Shown: positions 50,662 through 60,016 of the stretch, in pieces
Numbering within the stretch: the first letter of the stretch is position 1
Layout: each line of letters opens with the position of its first letter
Origin: Paraburkholderia caffeinilytica
GTDB taxonomy: Bacteria > Pseudomonadota > Gammaproteobacteria > Burkholderiales > Burkholderiaceae
Direction: 5' to 3'
NCBI RefSeq assembly: GCF_003368325.1
Contig: NZ_CP031467.1
Location: 682,001 to 746,000 of the forward strand
Length of the DNA: 64,000 bases
Notes under the pieces: generated by a model
What the model was told of the DNA's origin: nothing
What the model saw: the letters and a program-made list of their open reading frames with translations, nothing else
The model's database searches: none
Program-made: the position numbers and the translations under genes

Positions 50662-52095
50662 TCAGGCCATCTGCGCCGCCAGTTCACCCAGCGTCCTCAA
50701 TGCCGCCTCGGTCTGCGCCGTCCACGGATAGCTGTAATTGAGCCGGATGAAATGGCGAAAATCGTCGCGCATCGAAAACATCATGCCCGGCCCGACCGTG
50801 ATGCTGCGCGCGAGCGCGGCCTGATAGAGCCGCATCGAGTCGACACGCTCGGGCAATTCCACCCACAGCACGTAGCCGCCTTGCGGCGTCGACATGCGCG
50901 TGCCGGCCGGGAAAAACCGCTGCACCATCGCCATCATGATGCTCGCCTGCTGCCGGTAGAGCTTGCGCAGGTGCCGCAGATGCCGGTCGTAGCCGTCCTG
51001 CCGAAGGTAATCGGCGACCGCGACTTGCGGCACCGAAGGCGTAGTCAGCGTGTTGAGGAACTTCAGCTTCTCGACCTGTGCGCGGTAGCGCCCCGGCATG
51101 GCCCAGCCGATCCGGTACGACGCGGTCAGGCTCTTCGAAAACGACGCGCAATGCAGCACCAGTCCCTTGGTGTCGAAGTTCTTCAACGTCGACGGCCGCG
51201 CCTCGCCGAAGTACAACTCCTGATAGACGTCGTTCTCGATGGCAGGAATTTCGTGCGCGGCGAGCAGTTCGACCAGTTGCTGCTTGCGCGCGTCGGGCAT
51301 CTGGAAACCGAGCGGATTCTGGAAGTTCGGCATCACCATGCATGCGGCGATCTTCTGCCGGGCGATGACCTCGGCCAACGCCTCGATGTCGATGCCGTGG
51401 ACTGGATGCGTCGCCACTTCGATGGCGCGCATGCCGAGACGCTCGATGGCGTGCAGCATCGCGTAGTAAGTCGGCGACTCGACGGCGACCGTGTCGCCCG
51501 GCCTTGCGACCGCCTGCAAGCTGAGGTTGATCGCCTCCGTCGCGCCGAGCGTGATGATGATTTCGCCGGGATCGACCGGCACGCCATTCTCGGCATAGCG
51601 CCGCGCGATCTGGCGGATCAGCTCGGGATTGCCGGGCGGCAGGTCGTCGATCAGATTCCAGCTCGCGTGACGCCGGGCGATCGCATTCGCATACTGGTTG
51701 ATGCGCCGCCACGGGAACAGCGACGGATCGGGGTACGGCGAGCCGAGCGGCACGGCGTCATGCGCGCGGATGCTGCGCAGGGTCGACAGCACGAGGCGGC
51801 TCACGTCGACCGCGGCGGCCACCGGTGGTGTATGAACCGCCGGCTGACGGCTCAGACGCGGCTCGTCGAGCGCCGCGGCCGTCGCCAGCGCGTCGCGCAC
51901 GAAATAGCCCGACTGCGGCCGGGTCTCGACAATCCCCCGGCTTTCCAGCAACGCGTACGCATGCAGCACGGTCTTGATGCTGACGCCATGCTGCAGGCTC
52001 GCCTGTCGCACCGATGGAATCCGTTCGCCCGCCGCGAACACGCCGCGGCGCACGGCTTCGGTCATGTCGTCGGCGAGTTTTTCGTAGAGTTTCAA
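50662..52095 (-). CDS. MocR-type GntR/aminotransferase regulator
   Basis: A 477-residue protein. Residues 1-70 are a GntR winged helix (ERIPSVRQASLQHGVSIKTVL, then ARPQSGYFV-like text); residues 110-470 are a fold-type I PLP-dependent aminotransferase domain with the lysine in CASFSKSLTASYRIG. MocR proteins use PLP as a sensor and control vitamin B6, GABA or taurine-type genes. It is divergent from a YdeP-like oxidoreductase gene (123-bp gap), a likely target. Confidence 0.93.
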   Translation of the reverse strand: MKLYEKLADDMTEAVRRGVFAAGERIPSVRQASLQHGVSIKTVLHAYALLESRGIVETRPQSGYFVRDALATAAALDEPRLSRQPAVHTPPVAAAVDVSRLVLSTLRSIRAHDAVPLGSPYPDPSLFPWRRINQYANAIARRHASWNLIDDLPPGNPELIRQIARRYAENGVPVDPGEIIITLGATEAINLSLQAVARPGDTVAVESPTYYAMLHAIERLGMRAIEVATHPVHGIDIEALAEVIARQKIAACMVMPNFQNPLGFQMPDARKQQLVELLAAHEIPAIENDVYQELYFGEARPSTLKNFDTKGLVLHCASFSKSLTASYRIGWAMPGRYRAQVEKLKFLNTLTTPSVPQVAVADYLRQDGYDRHLRHLRKLYRQQASIMMAMVQRFFPAGTRMSTPQGGYVLWVELPERVDSMRLYQAALARSITVGPGMMFSMRDDFRHFIRLNYSYPWTAQTEAALRTLGELAAQMA

Positions 52096-52217
52096 GGACC
52101 TGGCTCAGACGAAGGCGTGGGCGGGAACGCCAGTCTATGACAAATTTCCCACAACTGTACTCCTCCGCTTTCCGATTTTCTGTATGCTGCACTGCACTTG
52201 GAACACAGTAGGCTTCC

Positions 52218-54590
52218 ATGCATCGGCATAAAAACCTCGTCCAAGCCCCATCCGGCGGCAAGATCATGAAGAAACCCGAAGCTCGCATTGAACCGTACAC
52301 GCACCCCGCCGCCGGCTGGGGCGCGCTCAAATACGTCGCCATCAACCTGCTCAAGGAAAAGGTGACGGGCGGCGACTACCGCATGCTGCTCAAGCAGAAT
52401 CAGCCGGACGGCTTCGACTGCCCGGGTTGCGCGTGGCCGGACCGCGAGCACGCGTCGACCTTCGAGTTCTGCGAAAACGGCGTCAAGGCCGTCGCCGCCG
52501 AGGCAACCAGCAAGCGCGTGAGCCCGGCGTTCTTCGAGCAACATACGGTCGAAGAACTGATGGCGCAGTCGGATTTCGAGCTGGAACAACATGGCCGTCT
52601 GACCGACCCGCTCGTCTACGACGCCATGCGCGACCGCTACGTGCCGATCGGCTGGGACGAAGCCTTCGACCTGATCGCCGATCACCTGAAGCGACTCGAC
52701 GATCCCGACAGCGCCGCCTTCTACACCTCGGGCCGCGCGAGCAACGAAGCCGCGTTCCTGTATCAGCTGTTCGTGCGCCTGTATGGCACCAACAATTTCC
52801 CCGACTGCTCGAACATGTGCCACGAAGCCACCAGCCGCGGCTTGCCGCATACGGTCGGGATCGGCAAGGGCACGGTCACGCTCGACGACTTCGAACACGC
52901 CGATACGCTCCTGATCTTCGGCCAGAATCCGGCGACCAACCATCCGCGCATGCTGGGCGAACTGCGTGAGTGCGCGAAGCGCGGCGCGACCATCGTGTCG
53001 ATCAATCCGCTGAAGGAACGCGGCCTCGAACGCTTTGCCAGCCCGCAGCATCCGGTGGAAATGATCACGATGGGCAGCACGAAGATCAGCTCCGTGTTCA
53101 TCCGGCCGAAAATCGGCGGCGATTTCGCCTTGATCAAGGGCGTCGCCAAACGCGTGATCGAACTCGACGACGAAGCGCTGGCCTCAGGTCTCGCACGTGT
53201 GCTCGACGTCGCGTTCATCGCCGGACACACGGTCGGCTTCGACGCCTTCGCCGACGACTTGCGCGCCGAAAGCTGGGACACGATCGTCGCCGAATCGGGC
53301 GTGCCGTTCGACGACGTGCTGAAGCTCGCCGACATCTATGTGAAGGGACGCGCGGTGATTTCGACGTGGGGCATGGGCCTCACGCAGCACAAGAACTCCG
53401 TGCCGACAGTGCAGATCCTGTCGAACCTGATGATGATGCGCGGCAATATCGGCCGCCGCGGCGCGGGCTTGTGCCCGGTGCGCGGACACTCGAATGTGCA
53501 GGGCGACCGCACGGTCGGCATCGAAGAAAGGCCGACCCAGGCGTTTCTCGACCGGCTCGGCGAAGTCTACGATTTCGAGCCGCCGCGCGAGCACGGACTC
53601 GACGTCGTCAACACGATCCAGGCGATGCTCGACGGCAAGGTCAAGGTGTTCATCGGCCTGGGCGGCAACTTCTCGATCGCGACGCCGGACACGCCGCGCA
53701 CGTGGGAAGCCATGCGCTCGTGCGAGCTGACCGTGCACATCACGACCAAGCTGAATCGCAGCCACCTCGTGCACGGCCGCGACGCGCTGATTCTGCCGAC
53801 GCTCGGCCGCACCGAAATCGATCTGCAGAATGGCGTGGCGCAAGGCGTGAGCGTCGAGGATTCGATGAGCATGGTGCACATTTCGTATGGCATGAACAAG
53901 CCGGCCTCGGAGAATCTGTTGTCGGAGATCGCCATCGTCGCGCGCATGGCGCAGGCCACGCTCGGCAGCGCCAAGGTCGACTGGCTTGCCCATGCGGCCG
54001 ACTACGCGTTGATTCGCGACGGCATCGCGAAAGTGATCGACGGCTTTCACGACTACAACGAGCGCCTCAGGAACCCGGGCGGTTTTCACCTGGGCGTGGC
54101 GTCGCGCGAGCGCATCTGGAAAACGCCGAGCGGCAAGGCGCAGTTCCTCGTGCATGCGATCGACGTCGACACGCCGATTCATCAGGCGCGCGCAGCGCAC
54201 GGCAAGCGTCTGATGACCTTGATGACGACGCGCTCGCACGACCAGTACAACACGACGATCTACGGCCTCGACGACCGGTATCGCGGCGTGTATGGGCAGC
54301 GGCGCGTGCTGTTCGCCAACAAGGACGATCTCGCGATGCTGGGTTTCGTGGCGGGCCAGCGCGTGGATATCACGAGCGTGTGGGCCGACGGGATCGAGCG
54401 CCACGCGGCCGGGTTCCTGCTGGTCGAGTACGACATTCCGCGCGGTTGCCTCGGCGCTTACTACCCGGAGACGAATCCGCTGGTGCCGCTGTCTTCGGTC
54501 GCCGACGGCGCGGGAACGCCGACGTCGAAGTCGATTCCGGTCCTGTTGACGGCGTCGGCGCTCGAGACGGTGGAAGCGGTTGCTGCCTGA
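52218..54590 (+). CDS. FdhF/YdeP-like molybdopterin oxidoreductase
   Basis: A 790-residue cytosolic protein of the YdeP branch of the DMSO reductase superfamily. The N-terminus has a CPGC pair (GFDCPGCAWPD) but no full four-Cys [4Fe-4S] motif of formate dehydrogenases as far as I can see. The text SNMCHEATSRG carries the candidate metal-ligating Cys, and IFGQNPATNHPRM is the cofactor-binding region. E. coli YdeP contributes to acid resistance. There is no signal peptide. The start could be 52218 or 52266; the first is chosen by length. Confidence 0.9.
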   Translation: MHRHKNLVQAPSGGKIMKKPEARIEPYTHPAAGWGALKYVAINLLKEKVTGGDYRMLLKQNQPDGFDCPGCAWPDREHASTFEFCENGVKAVAAEATSKRVSPAFFEQHTVEELMAQSDFELEQHGRLTDPLVYDAMRDRYVPIGWDEAFDLIADHLKRLDDPDSAAFYTSGRASNEAAFLYQLFVRLYGTNNFPDCSNMCHEATSRGLPHTVGIGKGTVTLDDFEHADTLLIFGQNPATNHPRMLGELRECAKRGATIVSINPLKERGLERFASPQHPVEMITMGSTKISSVFIRPKIGGDFALIKGVAKRVIELDDEALASGLARVLDVAFIAGHTVGFDAFADDLRAESWDTIVAESGVPFDDVLKLADIYVKGRAVISTWGMGLTQHKNSVPTVQILSNLMMMRGNIGRRGAGLCPVRGHSNVQGDRTVGIEERPTQAFLDRLGEVYDFEPPREHGLDVVNTIQAMLDGKVKVFIGLGGNFSIATPDTPRTWEAMRSCELTVHITTKLNRSHLVHGRDALILPTLGRTEIDLQNGVAQGVSVEDSMSMVHISYGMNKPASENLLSEIAIVARMAQATLGSAKVDWLAHAADYALIRDGIAKVIDGFHDYNERLRNPGGFHLGVASRERIWKTPSGKAQFLVHAIDVDTPIHQARAAHGKRLMTLMTTRSHDQYNTTIYGLDDRYRGVYGQRRVLFANKDDLAMLGFVAGQRVDITSVWADGIERHAAGFLLVEYDIPRGCLGAYYPETNPLVPLSSVADGAGTPTSKSIPVLLTASALETVEAVAA

Positions 54591-54640
54591 CGGCCGGCCG
54601 GCGGCCCTGCTTTGCGTGTGTCCGGAGTGAACCTCGACGC

Positions 54641-55144
54641 TCAGGCCTGGTTTTTCGTCAGATCGCGGTGCGTCAGATACAGGCGCAGATCGAATTCGAT
54701 CTGGTGATAGCCCGGCTGCATGAACTCGCACAGGCGGTAGAACGCCTTGTTATGGTCGCTCTCCTTCAGATGGGCGAGTTCATGCACGACGATCATTTTC
54801 AGGAACTCCGGCGCGGCGTCCCTGAATAGCGAGGCGATGCGAATTTCTTTTTTTGCCTTCAGCTTGCCGCCCTGCACGCGCGAGATGCTCGTGTGCAGGC
54901 CGAGCGCGTGACGCACGACGTCGAGCTTGCTGTCGTAGGCGACCTTGTCGATTTGCGCGCCGTTGCGAAGGTGTTCGCGCTTGAGCTCCGCGCAGTACTC
55001 GTACAAGGCCCGGTCTGTTTGCACCTGGTGCGTGCCGGGGTACCTTGCGGCGAGATAGTGGCCGAGCTGGTTGCCGGCGATCAGCTTGTTGACTTTCTCG
55101 TGCAGCCCGGCTGGGTAGCCGGTCAGGTATTTCAGGTGGTGCAT
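54641..55144 (-). CDS. YgjP-like metallopeptidase domain protein (DUF45)
   Basis: A 167-residue cytosolic protein with a zinc metallopeptidase motif VVHELAHLKESDH and a downstream FYRLCEFMQPGYHQIEFDL segment typical of YgjP/DUF45. An N-terminal start at 55144 (MHHLKYLTGYP) gives the family length; the frame extends upstream to 55237 without support. Possible substrate unknown. It is convergent with the YdeP-like gene. Confidence 0.85.
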   Translation of the reverse strand: MHHLKYLTGYPAGLHEKVNKLIAGNQLGHYLAARYPGTHQVQTDRALYEYCAELKREHLRNGAQIDKVAYDSKLDVVRHALGLHTSISRVQGGKLKAKKEIRIASLFRDAAPEFLKMIVVHELAHLKESDHNKAFYRLCEFMQPGYHQIEFDLRLYLTHRDLTKNQA

Positions 55145-55306
55145 GACGGTGTGCTTTGCGAATGGCGACGGCGCGGGTTGCATGCGTCGCGGCGGAAACA
55201 GTGGGACGCGAGCGCTGCTTGGCGAGGTTCTGCGCAACCGCGCAATTATCCGGGCCGCTACGGGAGCGGCCGGTACGCCAAGGTCCGCCTGAGCGAATGT
55301 ACGCGA

Positions 55307-55615
55307 TCAAACGTGCGGCAGGTCGTCAATGCATTTTTCGACGTGCTCGCCGGGAACATCCGTGTCAATCCCGTCGCGACCGTCGGCGTGCGCGACAGAC
55401 ACGATTTTTGGCCCCAGAAACCGTACGCCGCCGAGCGTAAAAAGGGACCAAACAGCATTCCCCCGACGGATGGTGGCCACGACTTCGGACACCTCGACAA
55501 TCGACGTGGGCGACAACCAGTCACGCGTTGCCGGGTCGACGGGAGCCCAACGCACGTGGGTGATCCTGTCGTTGGCCGGGTTGATGCGAATGGCGTCTAC
55601 AGCAAACGTAGCCAT
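55307..55615 (-). CDS. Hypothetical protein, 102 aa
   Basis: MATFAVDAIRINPANDRITH follows GGAGG at perfect spacing, which decides the start against 55627. The protein is soluble with no recognised motif; the text DWLSPTSIVEVSEVVATI is coherent. It is the first (downstream-most) member of a set of four small leftward genes with strong ribosome-binding sites. Function unknown. Confidence 0.7.
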   Translation of the reverse strand: MATFAVDAIRINPANDRITHVRWAPVDPATRDWLSPTSIVEVSEVVATIRRGNAVWSLFTLGGVRFLGPKIVSVAHADGRDGIDTDVPGEHVEKCIDDLPHV

Positions 55616-55772
55616 ATCGGCCTCCATCGTTCTGACAAAGGGATGTCAGCATTATGCGCTGCTTCTTTTCCTGATACACCAGCCAACTTGCTTGCCGGAT
55701 CATGCGCCACGGCGCCGCGCCGCGCCGCGCTTCGAGCGCGATGACCCGCACACGTGCCGGGCAGCGTTGCCT

Positions 55773-55970
55773 TCAGTCGGACTCGTCGTTAGGCGAGACG
55801 CTGTCGTCGTTCTGGACGAGCTTCGGGCGCCCCGCCGCGTCTGGGCCGGTATCCACCAGCTTGTTGCGGTAGTCACAGGCGGGACAAAGGAAAAAGAATC
55901 CCTGTTCGTCGACTTCCGGTACGGTGCGATCAAAGTCGAACGACACATTGCAGTTTCGACAGGTCCACAT
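55773..55970 (-). CDS. Small zinc-ribbon-like protein, 65 aa
   Basis: Two Cys pairs, CRNC (residues 4-7) and CPAC (residues about 29-32), resemble a zinc ribbon. GGAGG precedes the ATG by six bases. The C-terminal half is acidic (QNDDSVSPNDESD). Function unknown; it could bind nucleic acid or protein. Confidence 0.7.
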   Translation of the reverse strand: MWTCRNCNVSFDFDRTVPEVDEQGFFFLCPACDYRNKLVDTGPDAAGRPKLVQNDDSVSPNDESD

Positions 55971-56048
55971 AGCGGCCTCCGTCGGTATCTTCGAGGAATC
56001 CCCGTACGACCGATACTATCCGCAAGCCGCCTCTACGGCGCAAGAGAA

Positions 56049-56273
56049 TCAGTGCTGCCCCGCGTTCAGGAGCATCCAGATCTGCCGCGTGGGTGCACCT
56101 GCGAGAATGCGCGCAAACACGGCGCCGCACCGCACGCAGGTGTAGTGCTCTTCAGCTCGCGTATCCTTCACGAGGCCGACGCCGTTGGGCGTGAGGTCGT
56201 CGTGCGGAGTCGCAATCGCCGACTGCCCATACAGATCAGCGCATTGCGCGCATGGTTGAATCCAGAGTTCCAT
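56049..56273 (-). CDS. Small Cys-pair protein, 74 aa
   Basis: MELWIQPCAQCADLYG carries CxxC near the N-terminus, and CVRCGAVFAR carries a second CxxC in the C-terminal half, so a zinc-binding fold is likely. No strong Shine-Dalgarno was found; a TTG at 56282 is an alternative start. Neighbour genes have the same orientation. Confidence 0.6.
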   Translation of the reverse strand: MELWIQPCAQCADLYGQSAIATPHDDLTPNGVGLVKDTRAEEHYTCVRCGAVFARILAGAPTRQIWMLLNAGQH

Positions 56274-56294
56274 GTTTGACAACCCGAGCGGTGA

Positions 56295-56564
56295 TCAACC
56301 GTTGCCGGCATCCGAGCCGACTTCCTGCATCGTGTCGACGCGCCGCTTGCCTTCGACATACCCGGCCTCACGGGCGGCTTCTTCGCTGCCGAAAGTGGCG
56401 ACAAGTTCCTGGAAGCGAATGCTCTGCCCTGCGAGGTGGGCATCGGAACCGTGGCGACAGATGTACGCCGAGTAATGCCACAAAGTGATCGGGGCCGGGG
56501 GACCGTATGCAAGGATTGGCAGGACCCAGACTTCGTATCCGTTGTGTTCGATCTTGTCCCACAT
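56295..56564 (-). CDS. Hypothetical protein, 89 aa
   Basis: MWDKIEHNGYEVWVLPILAY follows GGAGA at seven bases, favouring 56564 over 56576. The protein has an aromatic-rich N-terminus and a helical C-terminal part (FGSEEAAREAGYVEGKRRVD). No domain is recognised. It begins the leftward group of four small genes. Confidence 0.65.
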   Translation of the reverse strand: MWDKIEHNGYEVWVLPILAYGPPAPITLWHYSAYICRHGSDAHLAGQSIRFQELVATFGSEEAAREAGYVEGKRRVDTMQEVGSDAGNG

Positions 56565-56681
56565 GGCTGTCTCCATCGTGATCGTCGAGGAATCGTAGCA
56601 TGCAATTCCTGATCGACACGGATCCCGCCGGCGAGCGCAGCGCGGACCAGGTGCGTGCAACGACCTGGCTGCGGACCCCGC

Positions 56682-58499
56682 TCAACGCCGCATCAAGGAC
56701 CACAACAGCAGCGCCAGCAGCAGCACCACGACCATCTGCCAGAACAGCACCGGATCGCTCTCGAGCAAGGGCTTGCGCCGAACCGGCGCCATCGCGTCCC
56801 GCCCGCTCGATAGACGTTCGAGATCGGCGCAGACTTCGAGCACGTCCTGATACCTGCGCGCCGGATCGGGCTGCAACGCTTTCTCCAGCACCAGGTCGAG
56901 CCATTGCGGCGCGTCGGGCCGGTATTGATAGAGCGGCACGCGGCCATTGAAGCCGTACGGCAGCTTGCCTCCGCTGAACAGCCGGTACAGGGTCACGCCG
57001 TACGCGAACACCTCGGAGCGCGCATCGCCCAGTGCGCCCTTCATCAATTCGGGCGCCATATAAGCGGGCGAGCCCGGTGCAACGTCCGGGCCCGGCACCT
57101 GCATGCCCGGCATGTAGGCGAAACCGAGGTCGAGCAGGCGCGTGTTATCGCCAGGCATCACCAGCACGTTCTCGGGTTTGATATCGCGATGGAAGATATC
57201 GCGGCGATTCAGCACGTCGATCGAATGGCCCAGTTGCCGCGCGATCCCGAGCGCACGCGGCAGCGCCATGGGCTGCGGCGCCGCCAGCATTTTTTCGAGC
57301 GTAATGCCTGCACCGAGCGGCATCACCACATAGAGCCGGGTTTGCCGGTCGGCATCGATCGGCATCGGCGCGAGCACGCCATCGTCGCCGATCTTGCCGG
57401 CCAGCCAGCGCTCGCGCACGATCGACTGGCGCACGTTCTCGTCCTGCTCGACACGCGGCTTGGGAAACTTGAGCGCCAGCGGCGTGTTCGGCTCGGCCAG
57501 ATCGTAGCCGGCGAAAATCCGCGAATAGAAGCCGTCGCTCAGCACGCTCCTGAGCAGATATCCGTCGACCACCTCGCCGGCGTCGGGCACCGCCGGAATC
57601 GGCAAGGCGCCGACCACCCGCTCAAGATACCCGACGTCGAGCAAGGGCAGGCTGCCCACGTCGAGCACCGCGCCCGTCACGTCGTCCTGCGAGCCGCGCG
57701 CCACCGCCAGCGCGCCGAGCCGGCGTGCAGTGTCGAGTGCGCCGCCGCGCGCCGCCAGCACCGTCTGCAGCTCGCGCATCGGCACGCGGCGATAGAGCCC
57801 GTCGGAGCACATCAGCAGGCGGTCGCCCTCGCGCAGCTCGAGGGTTTCGATGCGCGTCACCAGCGTCGGCAGCATGCCGACCGCGTGCGCCACATAAGAA
57901 CCGAAGGCGACCGGCACCACGTCGTCGTCGCCGAGCTGGGTCAGTTGGCCGTCGCGCAGCAGGTACAGCCGCACATCGCCGGCCGCCACCAGATACGCGG
58001 TAGCGCGGCGCACGATCAGCGCCGCAAATGACGCGGCCATCTGCGTCAATGCGGGATCGACGCGGCCGATCTGGTGCAGCCAGCTGTGGATGGCCTCGAG
58101 CGCGCGGGCCGCGGCCACGCCGGGCTGCAAGGTGTCGGGGAGTCCGTAGTAGGCGTCGATAAAGGTCCGCACCGAGAGTTCGGCCGCGACCCGTCCGCCC
58201 TTGCTGCCGCTCACGCCATCGGCGAGCGCGATCACGCTGCCGCGCGCGGCGCGCGCCGCCAGATCGCCGAGCATCACGCCGACGTAGTCTTCGTTGACGT
58301 GATCCTGCCCGCGGGCGCGGGCAGGGAAAGAAACACAAGCGATCTCGAGCGCGGCGCACTCGCCGCGCTCCGGCCTCAACTGCAGATCGATTTCCTGGCC
58401 GCCCATTGCGCGGCCGCTGGCGGGCCTTCCCTCTGGATCGTCTGGCGCCGGGCTGGTGTTCGGCGCGGGCAAGCTATCCTGGGAGAAGGGTTCATTCAT
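56682..58499 (-). CDS. PP2C phosphatase-Ser/Thr kinase fusion, tail-anchored
   Basis: A 605-residue bifunctional protein. Residues about 50-270 form a PP2C-like phosphatase (ARGQDHVNEDYVG, ALADGVSGSKGG, LLMCSDGL). Residues about 305-560 form a Hanks-type kinase with HRDIKPENV and DLGFAY as catalytic and metal loops. One C-terminal membrane helix (about residues 580-602, VVVLLLALLLW) follows, so the enzyme is anchored to the inner membrane with its catalytic domains inside. Its ATG directly abuts the stop of the APC permease gene (TAAATG), implying translational coupling. Targets unknown; the permease is an obvious candidate. Confidence 0.93.
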   Translation of the reverse strand: MNEPFSQDSLPAPNTSPAPDDPEGRPASGRAMGGQEIDLQLRPERGECAALEIACVSFPARARGQDHVNEDYVGVMLGDLAARAARGSVIALADGVSGSKGGRVAAELSVRTFIDAYYGLPDTLQPGVAAARALEAIHSWLHQIGRVDPALTQMAASFAALIVRRATAYLVAAGDVRLYLLRDGQLTQLGDDDVVPVAFGSYVAHAVGMLPTLVTRIETLELREGDRLLMCSDGLYRRVPMRELQTVLAARGGALDTARRLGALAVARGSQDDVTGAVLDVGSLPLLDVGYLERVVGALPIPAVPDAGEVVDGYLLRSVLSDGFYSRIFAGYDLAEPNTPLALKFPKPRVEQDENVRQSIVRERWLAGKIGDDGVLAPMPIDADRQTRLYVVMPLGAGITLEKMLAAPQPMALPRALGIARQLGHSIDVLNRRDIFHRDIKPENVLVMPGDNTRLLDLGFAYMPGMQVPGPDVAPGSPAYMAPELMKGALGDARSEVFAYGVTLYRLFSGGKLPYGFNGRVPLYQYRPDAPQWLDLVLEKALQPDPARRYQDVLEVCADLERLSSGRDAMAPVRRKPLLESDPVLFWQMVVVLLLALLLWSLMRR

Positions 58500-59936
58500 T
58501 TACTTTTTGCCGTGGGTCATCACGTCGCTGGTTTCCAGATCGTGCTCGATCTTCTCGAGCACCTGCGGCGAGCGCTTCTTGAGCATCAGCAACCAGACCG
58601 CGCCAACCAGCATATACGCAACGAACAGATACGGCAGGATGTTATACGGATAATCGGGCACCGGATACACGCTGCCGATCACCGCACCGACCATCGCCAG
58701 TGCGCCGAGCACGCCCCACACGACGTTGCTCGTCTTGAGCTCGCCCTGCTTCTTCAGATAAACCGGTGCCGCGATGGCGACGAGGAAATACACGACCAGG
58801 AAGCCAAAAGTCGCAAACGTGCTGGTATAGCCGAAGGTGTTGAGCGGACCCGTGCCGAGCATCGCGATGCACACCACGAAGGTCACGATCGAGGAAAACG
58901 CAACGGCCAGATACGGCGTCTGGTGAGTGCGGTGCACCATGCCCATCGAGCGATGCACGAACTGATAGCGACCCATCGAATAGAGCAGGCGGCTGGACGA
59001 GTTGATGCACGCAAGCACGCACGAAAATGCGCTGACCGAGGCAATCAGATAGAACACCGGACCGAGCGGCGAGGCGCCGACGCTCGTGAGCAAGGTGCTG
59101 AGCACGGCCGAATCGCCGCCGAGCTTGGCTGCGTCGTCGTGATAGGCGATCGTCATCGAATAGGCCACGAACATGAAGAACAGGCCCGACAGGATCACGC
59201 ACCAGACTACCGCGCGCGGAATGACGCGCAGCGGATTCCTGGTTTCCTGGCCGAGCGAGGCCGCGCTCTCGAAACCCACGTACGAGAAGATGCCGAGCAC
59301 CATGCCCTGCGCCATGCCCTTGCCGCTCACGCCCTGCAGCCCCAGTTGCGTATGGTCGACGATATGGTCCGGATGCAGTGCGAGCACATAGATCAGCACC
59401 CCGCCCACGATCACCACCGAAGCAGCTTCGATTGCCAGCGACAGGCGCGACGAGAGCTTCACGTCACGCGCCGAGAAGAACCAGGCCAGGCCGACAAAGA
59501 CCGTGTAGACCGCCCACGACGGAATATTGACTCCCCAGGCCGTAAAAGCGTTCTGCACGAACACCACGCCTGCGGCGCCGACCCCCATTGCAGTGCCTAC
59601 GTACGCCGCGATCAATCCCCAGCCGGCAATGCCCCCCGCCATCGGCCCAAGCGCGCGCGAGATATAGATAAAGAACGAACCCGCCGACGCAATCCGGCTC
59701 GACAGCGCGATGATGCTCATGCTCACCAGCAGCAGCCCGAGCGTCGAAAGGCCGTAGATCAGCCAGGTTCCCGCCCCGGCCAGCGCCGCGATCGCGGTCA
59801 CGTTGATCGAGGGCGTGAAAGTCGGTGAAAGATTCGCGATGGATTGGCCGATCACCTCGGGAAAACCTAAGGTACCGGCACGCAGGCCACCCGATGATGC
59901 CGGCGCTGCTTGCGTGGTGCTTTGCGGAGTGCTCAT
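58500..59936 (-). CDS. APC family amino acid permease
   Basis: A 478-residue secondary transporter with about 12 hydrophobic segments. The N-terminal helix 1 region (LGFPEVIGQSIANLSPTF) and the helix 6 region (GIFSYVGFESAASLGQETRNP) match APC family members, which import amino acids or amines by proton symport. Its position downstream of glnT-glxBCD suggests the substrate feeds that pathway, e.g. an amine or gamma-glutamyl compound; this is inference. The kinase/phosphatase gene follows with no gap. Confidence 0.92.
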   Translation of the reverse strand: MSTPQSTTQAAPASSGGLRAGTLGFPEVIGQSIANLSPTFTPSINVTAIAALAGAGTWLIYGLSTLGLLLVSMSIIALSSRIASAGSFFIYISRALGPMAGGIAGWGLIAAYVGTAMGVGAAGVVFVQNAFTAWGVNIPSWAVYTVFVGLAWFFSARDVKLSSRLSLAIEAASVVIVGGVLIYVLALHPDHIVDHTQLGLQGVSGKGMAQGMVLGIFSYVGFESAASLGQETRNPLRVIPRAVVWCVILSGLFFMFVAYSMTIAYHDDAAKLGGDSAVLSTLLTSVGASPLGPVFYLIASVSAFSCVLACINSSSRLLYSMGRYQFVHRSMGMVHRTHQTPYLAVAFSSIVTFVVCIAMLGTGPLNTFGYTSTFATFGFLVVYFLVAIAAPVYLKKQGELKTSNVVWGVLGALAMVGAVIGSVYPVPDYPYNILPYLFVAYMLVGAVWLLMLKKRSPQVLEKIEHDLETSDVMTHGKK

Positions 59937-60016
59937 ATTGGGCTCCTGTTAGAGGGGTGAATCAAAGTTGAATGCGCTCCACTTTTCCACAGTCAAAAAT
60001 CTCGAAACAATTCAAT

